Below, piece by piece: positions 17,156 through 24,508 of a DNA stretch of 31,894 nucleotides; positions within the stretch are counted from its first letter, which is position 1, and every line of letters begins with the position of its first letter. Below the pieces are notes generated by a model, which ran no database searches, was not told where the DNA came from, and worked only from the letters and a program-made list of their open reading frames with translations. The position numbers and the translations under genes are program-made. The stretch is from UBA5070 sp039798065. GTDB lineage: Bacteria > Fibrobacterota > Fibrobacteria > UBA5070. The DNA lies in the NCBI GenBank assembly GCA_039798065.1, contig JBDKGS010000014.1:1-31894 (forward strand), given 5' to 3'.

Positions 17156-18496
17156 ATGCTACCCAAGCCGATTGCATTCGCTTTCCTTGCAACGTGTTTC
17201 CTGCAATCCTGTTTCTTCGATTCCTCCGACAAGTCGACCGGAGATTCGGCCCTCCAGACCAAGGCGCGCATCCTCGAAGCGATCGCCATCGACACCTCGC
17301 CCTCGCAGCAGCCGGTCCTGCGCGACCAACCTGTGCCGCTGAAGGCCGATACGACAGATTTTGCCGCATTCGCATCGCGCAGCGCCGCGCCACCTTCCAA
17401 GCCTTCGGGCTACACCTTCCAGTGGATGGCGACTTTGCCTTCGCCCGTCGTGGCGGGCCATGTCGTCCAAGCCTGCGATCTTTCCGTCGATCCTTCGCGC
17501 GCTTTCGTGGCCTACAACGATTCCGGAGACCCTTTCAACGGCGCGATCGCGGTGGTGAAGCTCAACGGATCCGGAAACTCCAGCGTCGAAGACGTGGTGA
17601 CATTTTCTGGCATGGACGTCAATTCGATCTATTCCGATCCCAAATCCGGGAAGGTCTACTTCGCAGGCCAAGCCGATCCGGACATTTTCGGATTCCGGGC
17701 CTTCGTGGCAAGTTTCGATGCCAGCCAGCTGTCGGCTTCCGCGGTGGCCGCTTCGATCGTCCCGTTGCCAAGCTACGCGGGCACTTCCATCGTTCGCGTC
17801 GGAAACGAGATTCGGGTCGCCACGGGCGCCAGGAACGGAAGGTTGGTCCGGCTCACTCCCGACCTCGACACCATCGGCAGCGTGGCGCTGGCCGACATCC
17901 GCTCTGTCCACGCGAGCTCCACGCACAGCGGCAATTCGCTTTTCGCGAGTCTCACAGGCGGGACGGACGGGGGAGCTGGCGGAATCCAACTCCAGAACGG
18001 ATCGTTTTCGTGGGAAACCCCGTTGTCGGAATTTGTCGCACCCTACGCGCGTGCATCGGTGGTCGCATTCCAGGGGGCCAATCGCTGGGACGACGACGAG
18101 GACGCCTTCGTCGCCGCGGCATTGTCCGACAAGGGGTTGCGGCTATGGAGAGTCAAGGATGGAGGAATCGACAGTCTCTGGTCCATCGGGAATCCATCCA
18201 CGAGTCCCAAGCATACGGCAAATTCCGTCTCCCAATCGTCGATGGTGTCGCGCTCGGAGCGGCTCCTGTTCTTGGCGCAAGGCGAGTACGGGATGCGGGT
18301 CGTTTCTTTGGATGGACACCCCGTCAAGGACGATGCGCGCGACCGCAGCGTCGCCTTTGGCTCGGTGGTGGGAGTGATTCCCGCTCCGGTCGTCCCTGGT
18401 CAGCCCGACGCCTCGTTCAATCAAGTCGTGTTCAAGGATCCGTTCCTGGTCGCCGCCACCGGCCGTTCCGGAGTCCAGATCTACCGCATGGATTGA
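17156..18496 (+). CDS. Predicted lipoprotein with propeller-like repeats
   Basis: 446 residues starting at ATG 17156 (MLPKPIAFAFLATCFLQSCFF). The signal ends in a lipobox LQSC with Cys19 as the probable lipidated residue. A Ser/Pro/Thr-rich linker (about 25-95) leads into a beta-rich domain with recurring blades of the type VVKLNGSG, SGKVYFAG, GRLVRLTPD, KGLRLWRVKDG, GMRVVSLDG and GVQIYRMD, which suggests a six- or seven-bladed propeller of the LVIVD or WD-like kind. No catalytic motif is seen, so it may be a binding or scaffold protein at the envelope. The frame is open well upstream, but that part overlaps the preceding gene and lacks a signal. It converges with the minus-strand gene at 18573. 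Confidence 0.75.
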   Translation: MLPKPIAFAFLATCFLQSCFFDSSDKSTGDSALQTKARILEAIAIDTSPSQQPVLRDQPVPLKADTTDFAAFASRSAAPPSKPSGYTFQWMATLPSPVVAGHVVQACDLSVDPSRAFVAYNDSGDPFNGAIAVVKLNGSGNSSVEDVVTFSGMDVNSIYSDPKSGKVYFAGQADPDIFGFRAFVASFDASQLSASAVAASIVPLPSYAGTSIVRVGNEIRVATGARNGRLVRLTPDLDTIGSVALADIRSVHASSTHSGNSLFASLTGGTDGGAGGIQLQNGSFSWETPLSEFVAPYARASVVAFQGANRWDDDEDAFVAAALSDKGLRLWRVKDGGIDSLWSIGNPSTSPKHTANSVSQSSMVSRSERLLFLAQGEYGMRVVSLDGHPVKDDARDRSVAFGSVVGVIPAPVVPGQPDASFNQVVFKDPFLVAATGRSGVQIYRMD

Positions 18497-18572
18497 CGCC
18501 CTGATCGGGAAGCCGTGTGGCGTCCTGTCCTCGCTCCGTCCCTGGTGTTTGCGGTCTTGGCCCAAAGAGCCT

Positions 18573-19238
18573 TCAGCCCAACGCCACCAGCAACGCGATC
18601 ACGGCCATGAGAGGGATTTCCAGGTAGAGCACGATCCGGAACGCCTGCACGAACATGCGGTGCTTGGAATCGGCCAGCCCCGACAGCGCATGGACCTCTT
18701 CGATCAGATCGAGCGAGAATTTCGCGCGGTCCGTGCCCGAGAACAGGTTGACAAATTCCGTCTTCGCCATGCGCGCGATGGATCCGAAGAACAGCAGCGA
18801 TTTGGTGCCCGTGTCCTTGGCGATCCGCGGAGCGACCGAGTTGAACGCGAACCACAGCGCACCTACGGCCGCCAGGAACAAACCCACCACCAGCACGCCC
18901 ACCAGGTTGCGCACCGAGTCCGGAGCTTCCCGCACGATCCGGTCGCCTTGCAGGATCACCGCCGAAAGGATCGCGCCGTGCAGCGAAAGGATGATCACGG
19001 CTTTGGGTGTCGAGCTCGAGATGTTCGCTTCCACGCGCAGGAACATCCACTGCGCCATCTCGAAGGTGGAACGATCGGTTCTTTGCCCGACCTCGTACCC
19101 TTCCGCATCCAGCGCCTTCAGGACCGAATCCAAGGTTTCCCGAATGGACAATTTCTGTTCGCCTGTCGATGCGTCGTACATCGGGTCCAACCGCTTGGCG
19201 ATGGCGACGATCTGCTCTGGAGACAAGGATTCGCTCAC
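18573..19238 (-). CDS. PycTM/DUF5706-like transmembrane protein (putative Pycsar-type effector)
   Basis: 221 residues from GTG 19238, chosen because GAGGA lies 8-9 bases upstream and an ATG alternative at 19283 has no ribosome site. A soluble N-terminal helical part (1-75) is followed by two membrane segments (about 80-97, AVIILSLHGAILSAVIL; and 111-135, NLVGVLVVGLFLAAV), the PR pair at 137-138, a KSLLFFGSIARMAKTEF stretch, and a C-terminal membrane segment (about 202-220). The order NxSSSTPKA, LSLHGA, PR, LFFG, then SDSKHRMF-like (ADSKHRMFVQAF) matches my memory of the Pycsar effector domain (PycTM, DUF5706), which permeabilises the inner membrane on cyclic-nucleotide signalling. No cyclase gene adjoins it. 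It follows ppk2 on the same strand by 60 bp. A TAGAAT (19268-19273, complement) could be its own -10. Confidence 0.65.
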   Translation of the reverse strand: MSESLSPEQIVAIAKRLDPMYDASTGEQKLSIRETLDSVLKALDAEGYEVGQRTDRSTFEMAQWMFLRVEANISSSTPKAVIILSLHGAILSAVILQGDRIVREAPDSVRNLVGVLVVGLFLAAVGALWFAFNSVAPRIAKDTGTKSLLFFGSIARMAKTEFVNLFSGTDRAKFSLDLIEEVHALSGLADSKHRMFVQAFRIVLYLEIPLMAVIALLVALG

Positions 19239-19297
19239 GTTGGTTTTCCTCGAAGGTTTGCCCTCCGATTCTACCACGCGCATCGTCGCGCATCCGT

Positions 19298-20104
19298 TCA
19301 GTCGATGGAAATTTTCGAGAGGTCGAACTTCGCCGCGGGGGGCCTCGGGTCCATTCTTTCCAGGATCTGCACCATGTCTTCCATCAACGCCAGGTTGCGC
19401 GCCCATTTGCGGTCGGCGGGAATGATTTTCCACGGAGCGTGGGCGGTGGAGCACTTCTCGAACACGTCCTCGTAGGCATGCTGGTATTCGTTCCAAAGCA
19501 GCCGGTCTTCCAGATCCGACGGATCGAATTTCCAGTGCTTGGTGGGATCGGCCAGGCGCTCCTCAAGGCGCTTCTTCTGGGTGTCGTGCGAGATGTGCAG
19601 GAAGTACTTGACCACCACCATGCCTTCGTCGGTCAGCATGCGTTCGAAGTCGTTGATGTGGCCGTAGCGACGTTTCCAAATTTCGTCCGGTACAAGTTTG
19701 CGCACACGCACGGCGAGAACATCCTCGTAATGGCTTCGATTCCACACCCCGATGGTTCCGCGAGTGGGCACTTGGCCGTGGATGCGCCACAGGTAGTCGT
19801 GCGCAAGTTCGTGCGACGAGGGGCCCTTGAAACCGGTCACTTCCACTCCGGCAGGATCCACGCCTGTGAACAAGTTCCGCACGGCACCGTCCTTGCCTCC
19901 GGTGTCCATGGCTTGGAACACGGCGATCAGTCCGCGTTTGCCTTCGGCGTACAGGCGCTCTTGCAGATTGCGCAGCTTTGGCCGCAGCTCTTCGACGCGC
20001 GCGATGGCCTCCATCTTGAGATCGGAGTTGCCTTCGGCGTCGGTGGGGATGCGGTCGAGTCGCACCTTCTTTCCCGGCTCGCAGAGAATTGCCTTGGTCT
20101 TCAT
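19298..20104 (-). CDS. ppk2: PPK2-family polyphosphate:nucleotide phosphotransferase
   Basis: 268 residues, the usual size for single-domain PPK2 enzymes of the polyphosphate:nucleotide phosphotransferase type (about 260-300). Walker-A-like FQAMDTGGKDG lies at 64-74. It is followed by the family hallmarks NLFTGVDPAGVEVTGF, FKGPSSHELAHDYLWR, and WNRSHYEDVL (lid/Walker B region), and later DPTKHWKF and CSTAHAPWKIIP. These enzymes transfer phosphate between polyphosphate and AMP/ADP or GDP in the cytosol, linking the polyphosphate store to nucleotide levels. The class (AMP- or NDP-using) cannot be fixed by eye. The start is ATG 20104, preceded by GCAGGA with almost no spacer. It is followed by the PycTM-like gene. 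Confidence 0.92.
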   Translation of the reverse strand: MKTKAILCEPGKKVRLDRIPTDAEGNSDLKMEAIARVEELRPKLRNLQERLYAEGKRGLIAVFQAMDTGGKDGAVRNLFTGVDPAGVEVTGFKGPSSHELAHDYLWRIHGQVPTRGTIGVWNRSHYEDVLAVRVRKLVPDEIWKRRYGHINDFERMLTDEGMVVVKYFLHISHDTQKKRLEERLADPTKHWKFDPSDLEDRLLWNEYQHAYEDVFEKCSTAHAPWKIIPADRKWARNLALMEDMVQILERMDPRPPAAKFDLSKISID

Positions 20105-20225
20105 TCCTGCAACATAGTCGCAATCATTCCGCAAATCTGCAACTGTGCGGGTTTCGAAACGATCGGAATCCGGGCGCCCCCGCCTACGGCGGTCGGGTCT
20201 CCTCCCGGCTCGCGCGTTCGCGCTC

Positions 20226-20283
20226 GGTGCCTCCCGTTGTCGGGGGACTCGTGAGTCGCCCCTACAATCGTTTGGCACCCGCC
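20226..20283 (-). repeat. 58-bp repeat element, copy B (palindromic core)
   Basis: On the minus strand this stretch matches the element at 24378-24435 over its full 58 bp: GGCGGGTGCC, then an ACGAT-TGTAGGGGCG segment, an imperfect inverted repeat (GACTCACGAGTC), then CGACAACGGGAGGCACC. The core stem differs from copy A in bases but keeps its symmetry (GACTC/GAGTC for GGTTC/GAACC), the sign of a structure-conserved element. It lies in the 228-bp gap between ppk2 and the SpmA/SpmB-like gene. The rest of that gap is G+C-rich, with further short inverted repeats and no gene. Confidence 0.75.
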
Positions 20284-20332
20284 TGGCGGCGGCCCTCCGT
20301 CCACCCTGGCGCGTATGGACGGAAATTGTCCC

Positions 20333-21565
20333 CTAGCGGAAGAACACCATCGCCATCGCGAAGGCCCCGATGAATCCGCACACGTCGGCGATCAGCGCGC
20401 AGGGCAGCACGTAGCGGGTCTTCTTGAGCCCGATGGCTCCGGAGTACAATGCGATGACATAAAGTGTCGTGTCGGTGCTGCCTTGCAGAAGGCTCGCCAG
20501 GCGGCCCGTGAACGAGTCGACCCCGAAGGTCTTCATGGCGTCGATGGTCATGGCGCGGGCACCGCCTCCGGAAAGGGGCTTCATCAGCATGGTGGGGAAG
20601 GCGCCGGCCGATTCGGCGGGGATGCCCGTCCAGCTCACGCAAGCCCAGATTCCGTCCACCACCAGCTGCATGCCTCCGGAGGCGCGGAACACGCCCACCG
20701 CCACCAGGATGCCGACCATGAAGGGAATCAGCGAAATCGCCGTGGTGAAGCCTTCCTTGGCCCCTTCGGTGAAGACATCCCAGGCGTTCACCTTCTTGTA
20801 GGTGGCCAACCCCAAAAACCAGACGATCGCGGCGAGCATGAGGCCGGTGCCAAGAGTTGTCGAGACGGATTCGACCTGGTCGTGGGGCAGCATGGAGATC
20901 ATGGTGACGCCACCGCCCAGCACGCCGCCTACGCCCAGGATCCAGGCGAGAAGGATCGGGTCCCAGAGCTTGATGCGCTGGACCAAGGCCACCGCCAGGA
21001 AGCCGCCCATCACCGAGCACGCGCTGGCGACAAGAATTGGCAAGAAGATGTCGGCGGGATTTTTGGCCCCCGCGGTGGCGCGCAAAGCCATGATGCTCAC
21101 GGGAAACAGGGTGAGGCTTCCGGCGTGCAGCACCATGAACATGACCTGGTGGTTGGTGGCCGTGCCCGGATTGGGGTTGAGCTGGTCCAGCTCCTTCATG
21201 GCCTTCAGGCCGGCGGGAGTGGCGGCGTTGTCCAGCCCTAACATGTTGGCTGCGAAATTCAGCACCATCGAACCCGATGCGGGATGGTCGGAAGGCAGCC
21301 CGGGGAACACGCGGCGCAGAAGGGGCGCGAGCAGCTTGGACAGAAGCTGGATCGCGCCGCCGGCTTCACCCACCTTCATGAGACCCATCCACAGGGTGAG
21401 GGCGCCGGTCAGTCCGAGAGCCAGCTCGAATCCGGTCTTCGCCGAACTGAACGTCGCCTCGGCCATGGCGGCGAAGACCTTCGGGTCGTCGCCGATGGCC
21501 CAGCGCCAGGTCCCGAGCAGGGCTCCCAGGAAGAACAGACCAAGCCATACCACGTTGAGTATCAT
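20333..21565 (-). CDS. SpmA/SpmB-like fused nucleoside-recognition (Gate) domain membrane protein
   Basis: 410 residues with about ten hydrophobic segments. The N-terminal half has the SpmA features (a Gly/Leu-rich start, then NFAANMLGLDNAATPAGL and KELDQLNP), and the C-terminal half has the SpmB features (EGAKEGFTTAISLIPFMV, FPTMLMKPLSGGGARAM, GSTDTTLYVIALY). In sporulating Firmicutes SpmA and SpmB are separate proteins affecting spore core dehydration. Fused homologues in non-sporulating bacteria are annotated as nucleoside recognition domain proteins and may be transporters (family knowledge; substrate not established). A GGGAGG (complement of 21573-21578) lies 7 bases before the ATG and supports this start. 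It is divergent from the aldolase gene at 21742. Confidence 0.85.
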   Translation of the reverse strand: MILNVVWLGLFFLGALLGTWRWAIGDDPKVFAAMAEATFSSAKTGFELALGLTGALTLWMGLMKVGEAGGAIQLLSKLLAPLLRRVFPGLPSDHPASGSMVLNFAANMLGLDNAATPAGLKAMKELDQLNPNPGTATNHQVMFMVLHAGSLTLFPVSIMALRATAGAKNPADIFLPILVASACSVMGGFLAVALVQRIKLWDPILLAWILGVGGVLGGGVTMISMLPHDQVESVSTTLGTGLMLAAIVWFLGLATYKKVNAWDVFTEGAKEGFTTAISLIPFMVGILVAVGVFRASGGMQLVVDGIWACVSWTGIPAESAGAFPTMLMKPLSGGGARAMTIDAMKTFGVDSFTGRLASLLQGSTDTTLYVIALYSGAIGLKKTRYVLPCALIADVCGFIGAFAMAMVFFR

Positions 21566-21572
21566 CCTCGCG

Positions 21573-21578
21573 CCTCCC
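21573..21578 (-). promoter_or_regulatory. Ribosome binding site of the SpmA/SpmB-like gene
   Basis: GGGAGG on the minus strand, 7 bases before the ATG at 21565. It is one of the few good Shine-Dalgarno sequences in the window and fixes the start. Confidence 0.75.
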
Positions 21579-21741
21579 GTTGCGACGGTTCCGCCAAAAA
21601 CCGTCCATGTCCACGACGAGGAATTCCGTCACGGACAAGTCCTGTAAAATAAGACACGATGGGCGTTCCTACATTTGGCGACCTTCGTCCGTTGTGAATC
21701 CGGGCAAACAGCCCACCCGTCCTCCTACCAGGGATCGATCC

Positions 21742-22689
21742 ATGTACCGCGAGAGCATCAAGGTCCTCGACTGCACCATCCGCGACGGCGGACTGGTCAA
21801 CCGCCACCAGTTCGACCACGCGTTCGTGCGCCGCAGCTACGAAGGCTCTTCCAACGCCGGCGTGGATTACTTCGAGATCGGTTACATCAATTCGCCAGGG
21901 CTCTTTTCACCGGCCGAATACGGCCCGTGGAAATTCTGCTCGCAGGACGATATCCGTCGCGTCACCGACGGCGTGGAAAACGGCGCCAAAATTTCCGTCA
22001 TGGCCGACGTGGGCCGTGTGGAATTGGAGAACGTCCCCACCTGCGACAAGTCGGCCTACGACATGGTCCGCGTGGCCAGTTACGTGAAGGGCGTCGACAA
22101 GGCCATCGCCTTGGCCAACCATTTCCACGATCTGGGTTACGAGACCTGCATCAATCTCATGGCGCTGTCGCGCGACCAAGGCCCCGAGCTCGACGAAGCC
22201 TTCGATCAGGTCGAGCGCGAGTCCAAGGCGCAGGCGGTGTACCTGGTGGATAGCTTCGGATCGCTCTACCAGGAAGACATCGAGAACCTGGTGCGCCGTG
22301 CGCGCAAGTACATCAAGAAGGAACTGGGTTACCACGGCCACAACAACCAGCAGCTGGCCTACTCGAACACCATCGAAGCCATCATCCACGGCGTGAACTA
22401 CCTCGATGCCTCGGTCTACGGCATGGGCCGCGCCGCCGGAAATTGCACGCTGGAATTGTTGCTCGGTTTCCTGAAGAATCCAAAATTTGACATTCGCCCC
22501 ATCCTGGATCTGATCGCCAAGGACTACATCCCGCTGCGCAAGAATTTCGAGTGGGGCTACATCATTCCGCACATGATCGTGGGGCAACTGAACCTGCATC
22601 CCCAGGAAGCCATCGACGTGCGCAAAGGGGACCAGGCAGAGAACTACCGGGCCTTCTACGAGAAGATGGTCTCGGCAGGCCTGGAATAA
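21742..22689 (+). CDS. DRE-TIM metallolyase-family aldolase (4-hydroxy-2-oxovalerate-aldolase-like)
   Basis: 315 residues starting MYRESIKVLDCTIRDGG. The R14-D15-GG motif is the substrate and metal site of the DRE-TIM superfamily (HMG-CoA lyase, isopropylmalate synthase, 4-hydroxy-2-oxovalerate aldolase). The metal-binding HxH is at His198 and His200 (YHGHNNQQLAYSN), followed by the usual NYLDASVYGMGRAAGN segment. The short single-domain length and the GMGRAAGN motif fit aldolases rather than synthases, which carry extra regulatory domains. The substrate is probably a 2-oxo acid but is unknown. The stop codon shares a base with the start of the next aldolase gene (TAATG at 22687-22691), so the two are cotranslated and probably act in one pathway. 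AGGG lies 8-9 bases before the ATG. Confidence 0.85.
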   Translation: MYRESIKVLDCTIRDGGLVNRHQFDHAFVRRSYEGSSNAGVDYFEIGYINSPGLFSPAEYGPWKFCSQDDIRRVTDGVENGAKISVMADVGRVELENVPTCDKSAYDMVRVASYVKGVDKAIALANHFHDLGYETCINLMALSRDQGPELDEAFDQVERESKAQAVYLVDSFGSLYQEDIENLVRRARKYIKKELGYHGHNNQQLAYSNTIEAIIHGVNYLDASVYGMGRAAGNCTLELLLGFLKNPKFDIRPILDLIAKDYIPLRKNFEWGYIIPHMIVGQLNLHPQEAIDVRKGDQAENYRAFYEKMVSAGLE

Positions 22690-23330
22690 TGACGGATTTT
22701 GTTCAGGACCTTCGCTCCGCGCGGGTCCTGGGCATCCTTCGCGGGTGTCCGGACACCGGCTTGGAAATCGTCGCCCGGGCTGTGCTGGCTTCGGGGCTGC
22801 GTTACCTGGAAGTGACCATGAACACCCCGGGAGCCTGCGAGCAAATCGCACGGTTCGCCAAGCTGCTTGACGGAAAATGTCAGGTCGGCGCGGGAACCGT
22901 GCTCACCGCCGACGAAGCCCGACGCGCGACCGATTCCGGCGCGTCGTTTCTTGTCAGCCCCTGCCTGTCCATGCCGGTCCAGGAATTCGCCAATCAGTAC
23001 GGCATCCCCACGCTACCCGGCGCGCTCACACCCACCGAGATCTGGAACGCCCACCAGGCGGGCGCGGCCATGGTCAAGATCTTCCCTGCGCGTTCCGTGG
23101 GTGGTCCGTCGTACTTCAAGGAGTTGCGCGGTCCCTACGCGAACCTCCCGATGCTCGCCTGCGGCGGCGTGTCGGCGGCCAACGCGGCGGAATTTGTCAG
23201 CGCCGGTGCCGACGCCCTGGCCTTCGGCGGATCGGTCTTTTCCCGCGAGCGCATGGAAAAAGGCGACGCCCAGGGGATCGCCTCGGACATCGCCGCCTTG
23301 ATGCTCGCGGCGGGAGCCGAAGCCGTCTAG
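22689..23330 (+). CDS. eda: KDPG/KHG-type aldolase (class I)
   Basis: 213 residues, the size of Eda (2-keto-3-deoxy-6-phosphogluconate / 4-hydroxy-2-oxoglutarate aldolase). Glu41 in RYLEVTMNTPGA matches the catalytic Glu, Lys130 in AAMVKIFPA is the Schiff-base lysine, and CQVGAGTVLT, FLVSPCLS, PTLPGALTPTE and LACGGVSAANA are the conserved barrel segments. It cleaves or forms 2-oxo-3-deoxy acids from pyruvate and an aldehyde. The substrate cannot be fixed by sequence: the gene is not next to an edd gene but shares a TAATG overlap with the DRE-TIM aldolase, so a dedicated sugar-acid or modified-sugar route is possible. The motif TGACGGATTTTGTT overlaps its first codons. Confidence 0.9.
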   Translation: MTDFVQDLRSARVLGILRGCPDTGLEIVARAVLASGLRYLEVTMNTPGACEQIARFAKLLDGKCQVGAGTVLTADEARRATDSGASFLVSPCLSMPVQEFANQYGIPTLPGALTPTEIWNAHQAGAAMVKIFPARSVGGPSYFKELRGPYANLPMLACGGVSAANAAEFVSAGADALAFGGSVFSRERMEKGDAQGIASDIAALMLAAGAEAV

Positions 23331-23338
23331 ACGCCCCT

Positions 23339-23350
23339 GCCGGCGCCGGC
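23339..23350. terminator. Possible bidirectional terminator-like palindrome
   Basis: The perfect palindrome GCCGGCGCCGGC, followed by TTTGGTTATT, lies in the 25-bp gap between the convergent eda and the minus-strand gene at 23356. The stem is short and the T-run is poor, so it is only a weak candidate. Confidence 0.25.
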
Positions 23351-23355
23351 TTTGG

Positions 23356-24243
23356 TTATTGCCGCGTCGACTCTGTCGGAATCTGTCCGTGCCGCAGCAG
23401 CTCGAGCGGATTGATCGAACTCGACGCACCCGACGATCGTGCGCCGTTCCACCGGTATGTCTCCACAGCCTGAATGCGCAGGGTGCTTTTCGCCCTCCGT
23501 TTCCCGGAGGTCAATGCGGACAACGGACGGTAGAGACGGGTCGTGCGGTAGTTGCCATAAGTGGAATCGAGCTGCATGGCGCTGATTTTGAAGCCGTCGT
23601 CCCAGGTCGTACGAATGATCAACTGTGATTCGCTTTCCCTGTGGCAAGCGCATTGGTCCTGCGAAAGCGTGAAGCAGGTGTCGATGCTTGGATGGTAGGT
23701 GGTCGTCGCGGTGTTGCGAGCGTGGCTGTAGAGTCGCATGTCGAAAAACGTGTCGCCGCTCCAGAAGCTCTTTATGGTGTCGACAAAACCGCTTTCATAG
23801 CGCAGCCCGAATTGTCCATGTTCCCAGATCGAGACGCGGACCGAATCGAGGATCGTGTCGTTTCTTGTCGTCCAACCGAAGCTGGCGATAGTGTCGGCTT
23901 TGGATTGGAACGTGCTGTACGTGATGCCCTTCTCCGAGCTTTGGAAGTAGTAACCGCCATCCATCGGCGTGAATGCATAGGTTTTCGGGCCTTCACCCTC
24001 GAGAAAATCGACGGTGAGCGAAGTGGGGTAGCCGGTTGTCGCCGAATACCGGTATTTCCAGGACCAGTCGTTCACGGCTCTGCCTGGAGAGGTTTCCGCG
24101 AAATAGGCCGTGTCGAGTCCCCATTCGAATCGTTTGTTGATCGTGTTGAAACCTAGCGCCTGATCTTCGCAAAGGTTGCTTGTCGGCACCGCGGCACCGA
24201 TCGTGGTGCAAACTGCCATGAGCATTGGGAATAGGAATCGCAT
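23356..24243 (-). CDS. Secreted protein of unknown function
   Basis: 295 residues with a signal peptide (MRFLFPMLMAVCTTIGAA). The frame continues upstream of ATG 24243, but that part is low-quality and overlaps the repeat region, so 24243 was chosen. The mature region has several Cys residues (ALCEDQ-like NLCEDQ near the N-terminus, IDTCFTLSQDQCACHRE near the middle), which may form disulfides, and beta-prone segments such as GYYFQSSEKGITY and FGLRYESGFVDT. The last 60 residues are basic and lack a clear sorting domain. It resembles the small exported proteins of unknown role that are common in Fibrobacterota-like genomes. No family recognised. Confidence 0.7.
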   Translation of the reverse strand: MRFLFPMLMAVCTTIGAAVPTSNLCEDQALGFNTINKRFEWGLDTAYFAETSPGRAVNDWSWKYRYSATTGYPTSLTVDFLEGEGPKTYAFTPMDGGYYFQSSEKGITYSTFQSKADTIASFGWTTRNDTILDSVRVSIWEHGQFGLRYESGFVDTIKSFWSGDTFFDMRLYSHARNTATTTYHPSIDTCFTLSQDQCACHRESESQLIIRTTWDDGFKISAMQLDSTYGNYRTTRLYRPLSALTSGKRRAKSTLRIQAVETYRWNGARSSGASSSINPLELLRHGQIPTESTRQ

Positions 24244-24377
24244 CGGGGAGCTTTCCGCTGAACATCGGTGATCAAGTCGAGCCTCAAAGATAGACGGCGT
24301 TCGATTCGCGCCAACGAGACCGCAGGGCCGCCTGTCACCCCCGCCGTCATTCCCGCGCAGGCAGGAAAGGCGGGGGA

Positions 24378-24435
24378 GGCGGGTGCCACAACGATGTAGG
24401 GGCGGTTCATGAACCGCCCGACAACAGGTGGCACC
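24378..24435 (+). repeat. 58-bp repeat element, copy A (palindromic core)
   Basis: Contains the perfect 20-bp palindrome GGGCGGTTCATGAACCGCCC (24400-24419), flanked by GGCGGGTGCC on the left and CGACAACAGGTGGCACC on the right. It matches 20226-20283 in inverted orientation. It lies in the 265-bp gap between the gene at 23356-24243 and the aminotransferase. The remainder of the gap is G+C-rich with short inverted repeats (for example GGCGGCCCCCACC...GGAGTGGGGGAGG) and no gene. Similar TAGGGGCGGTTCATGAACCGCCC-type palindromes occur in other bacterial genomes, from memory. Confidence 0.8.
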
Positions 24436-24508
24436 TACCGGAGGGTAGCCCGCAGGGTGGCGGCCCCCACCCCCGGAGTGGGGGAGGCGCCCATCTGACG
24501 GATTTTGT

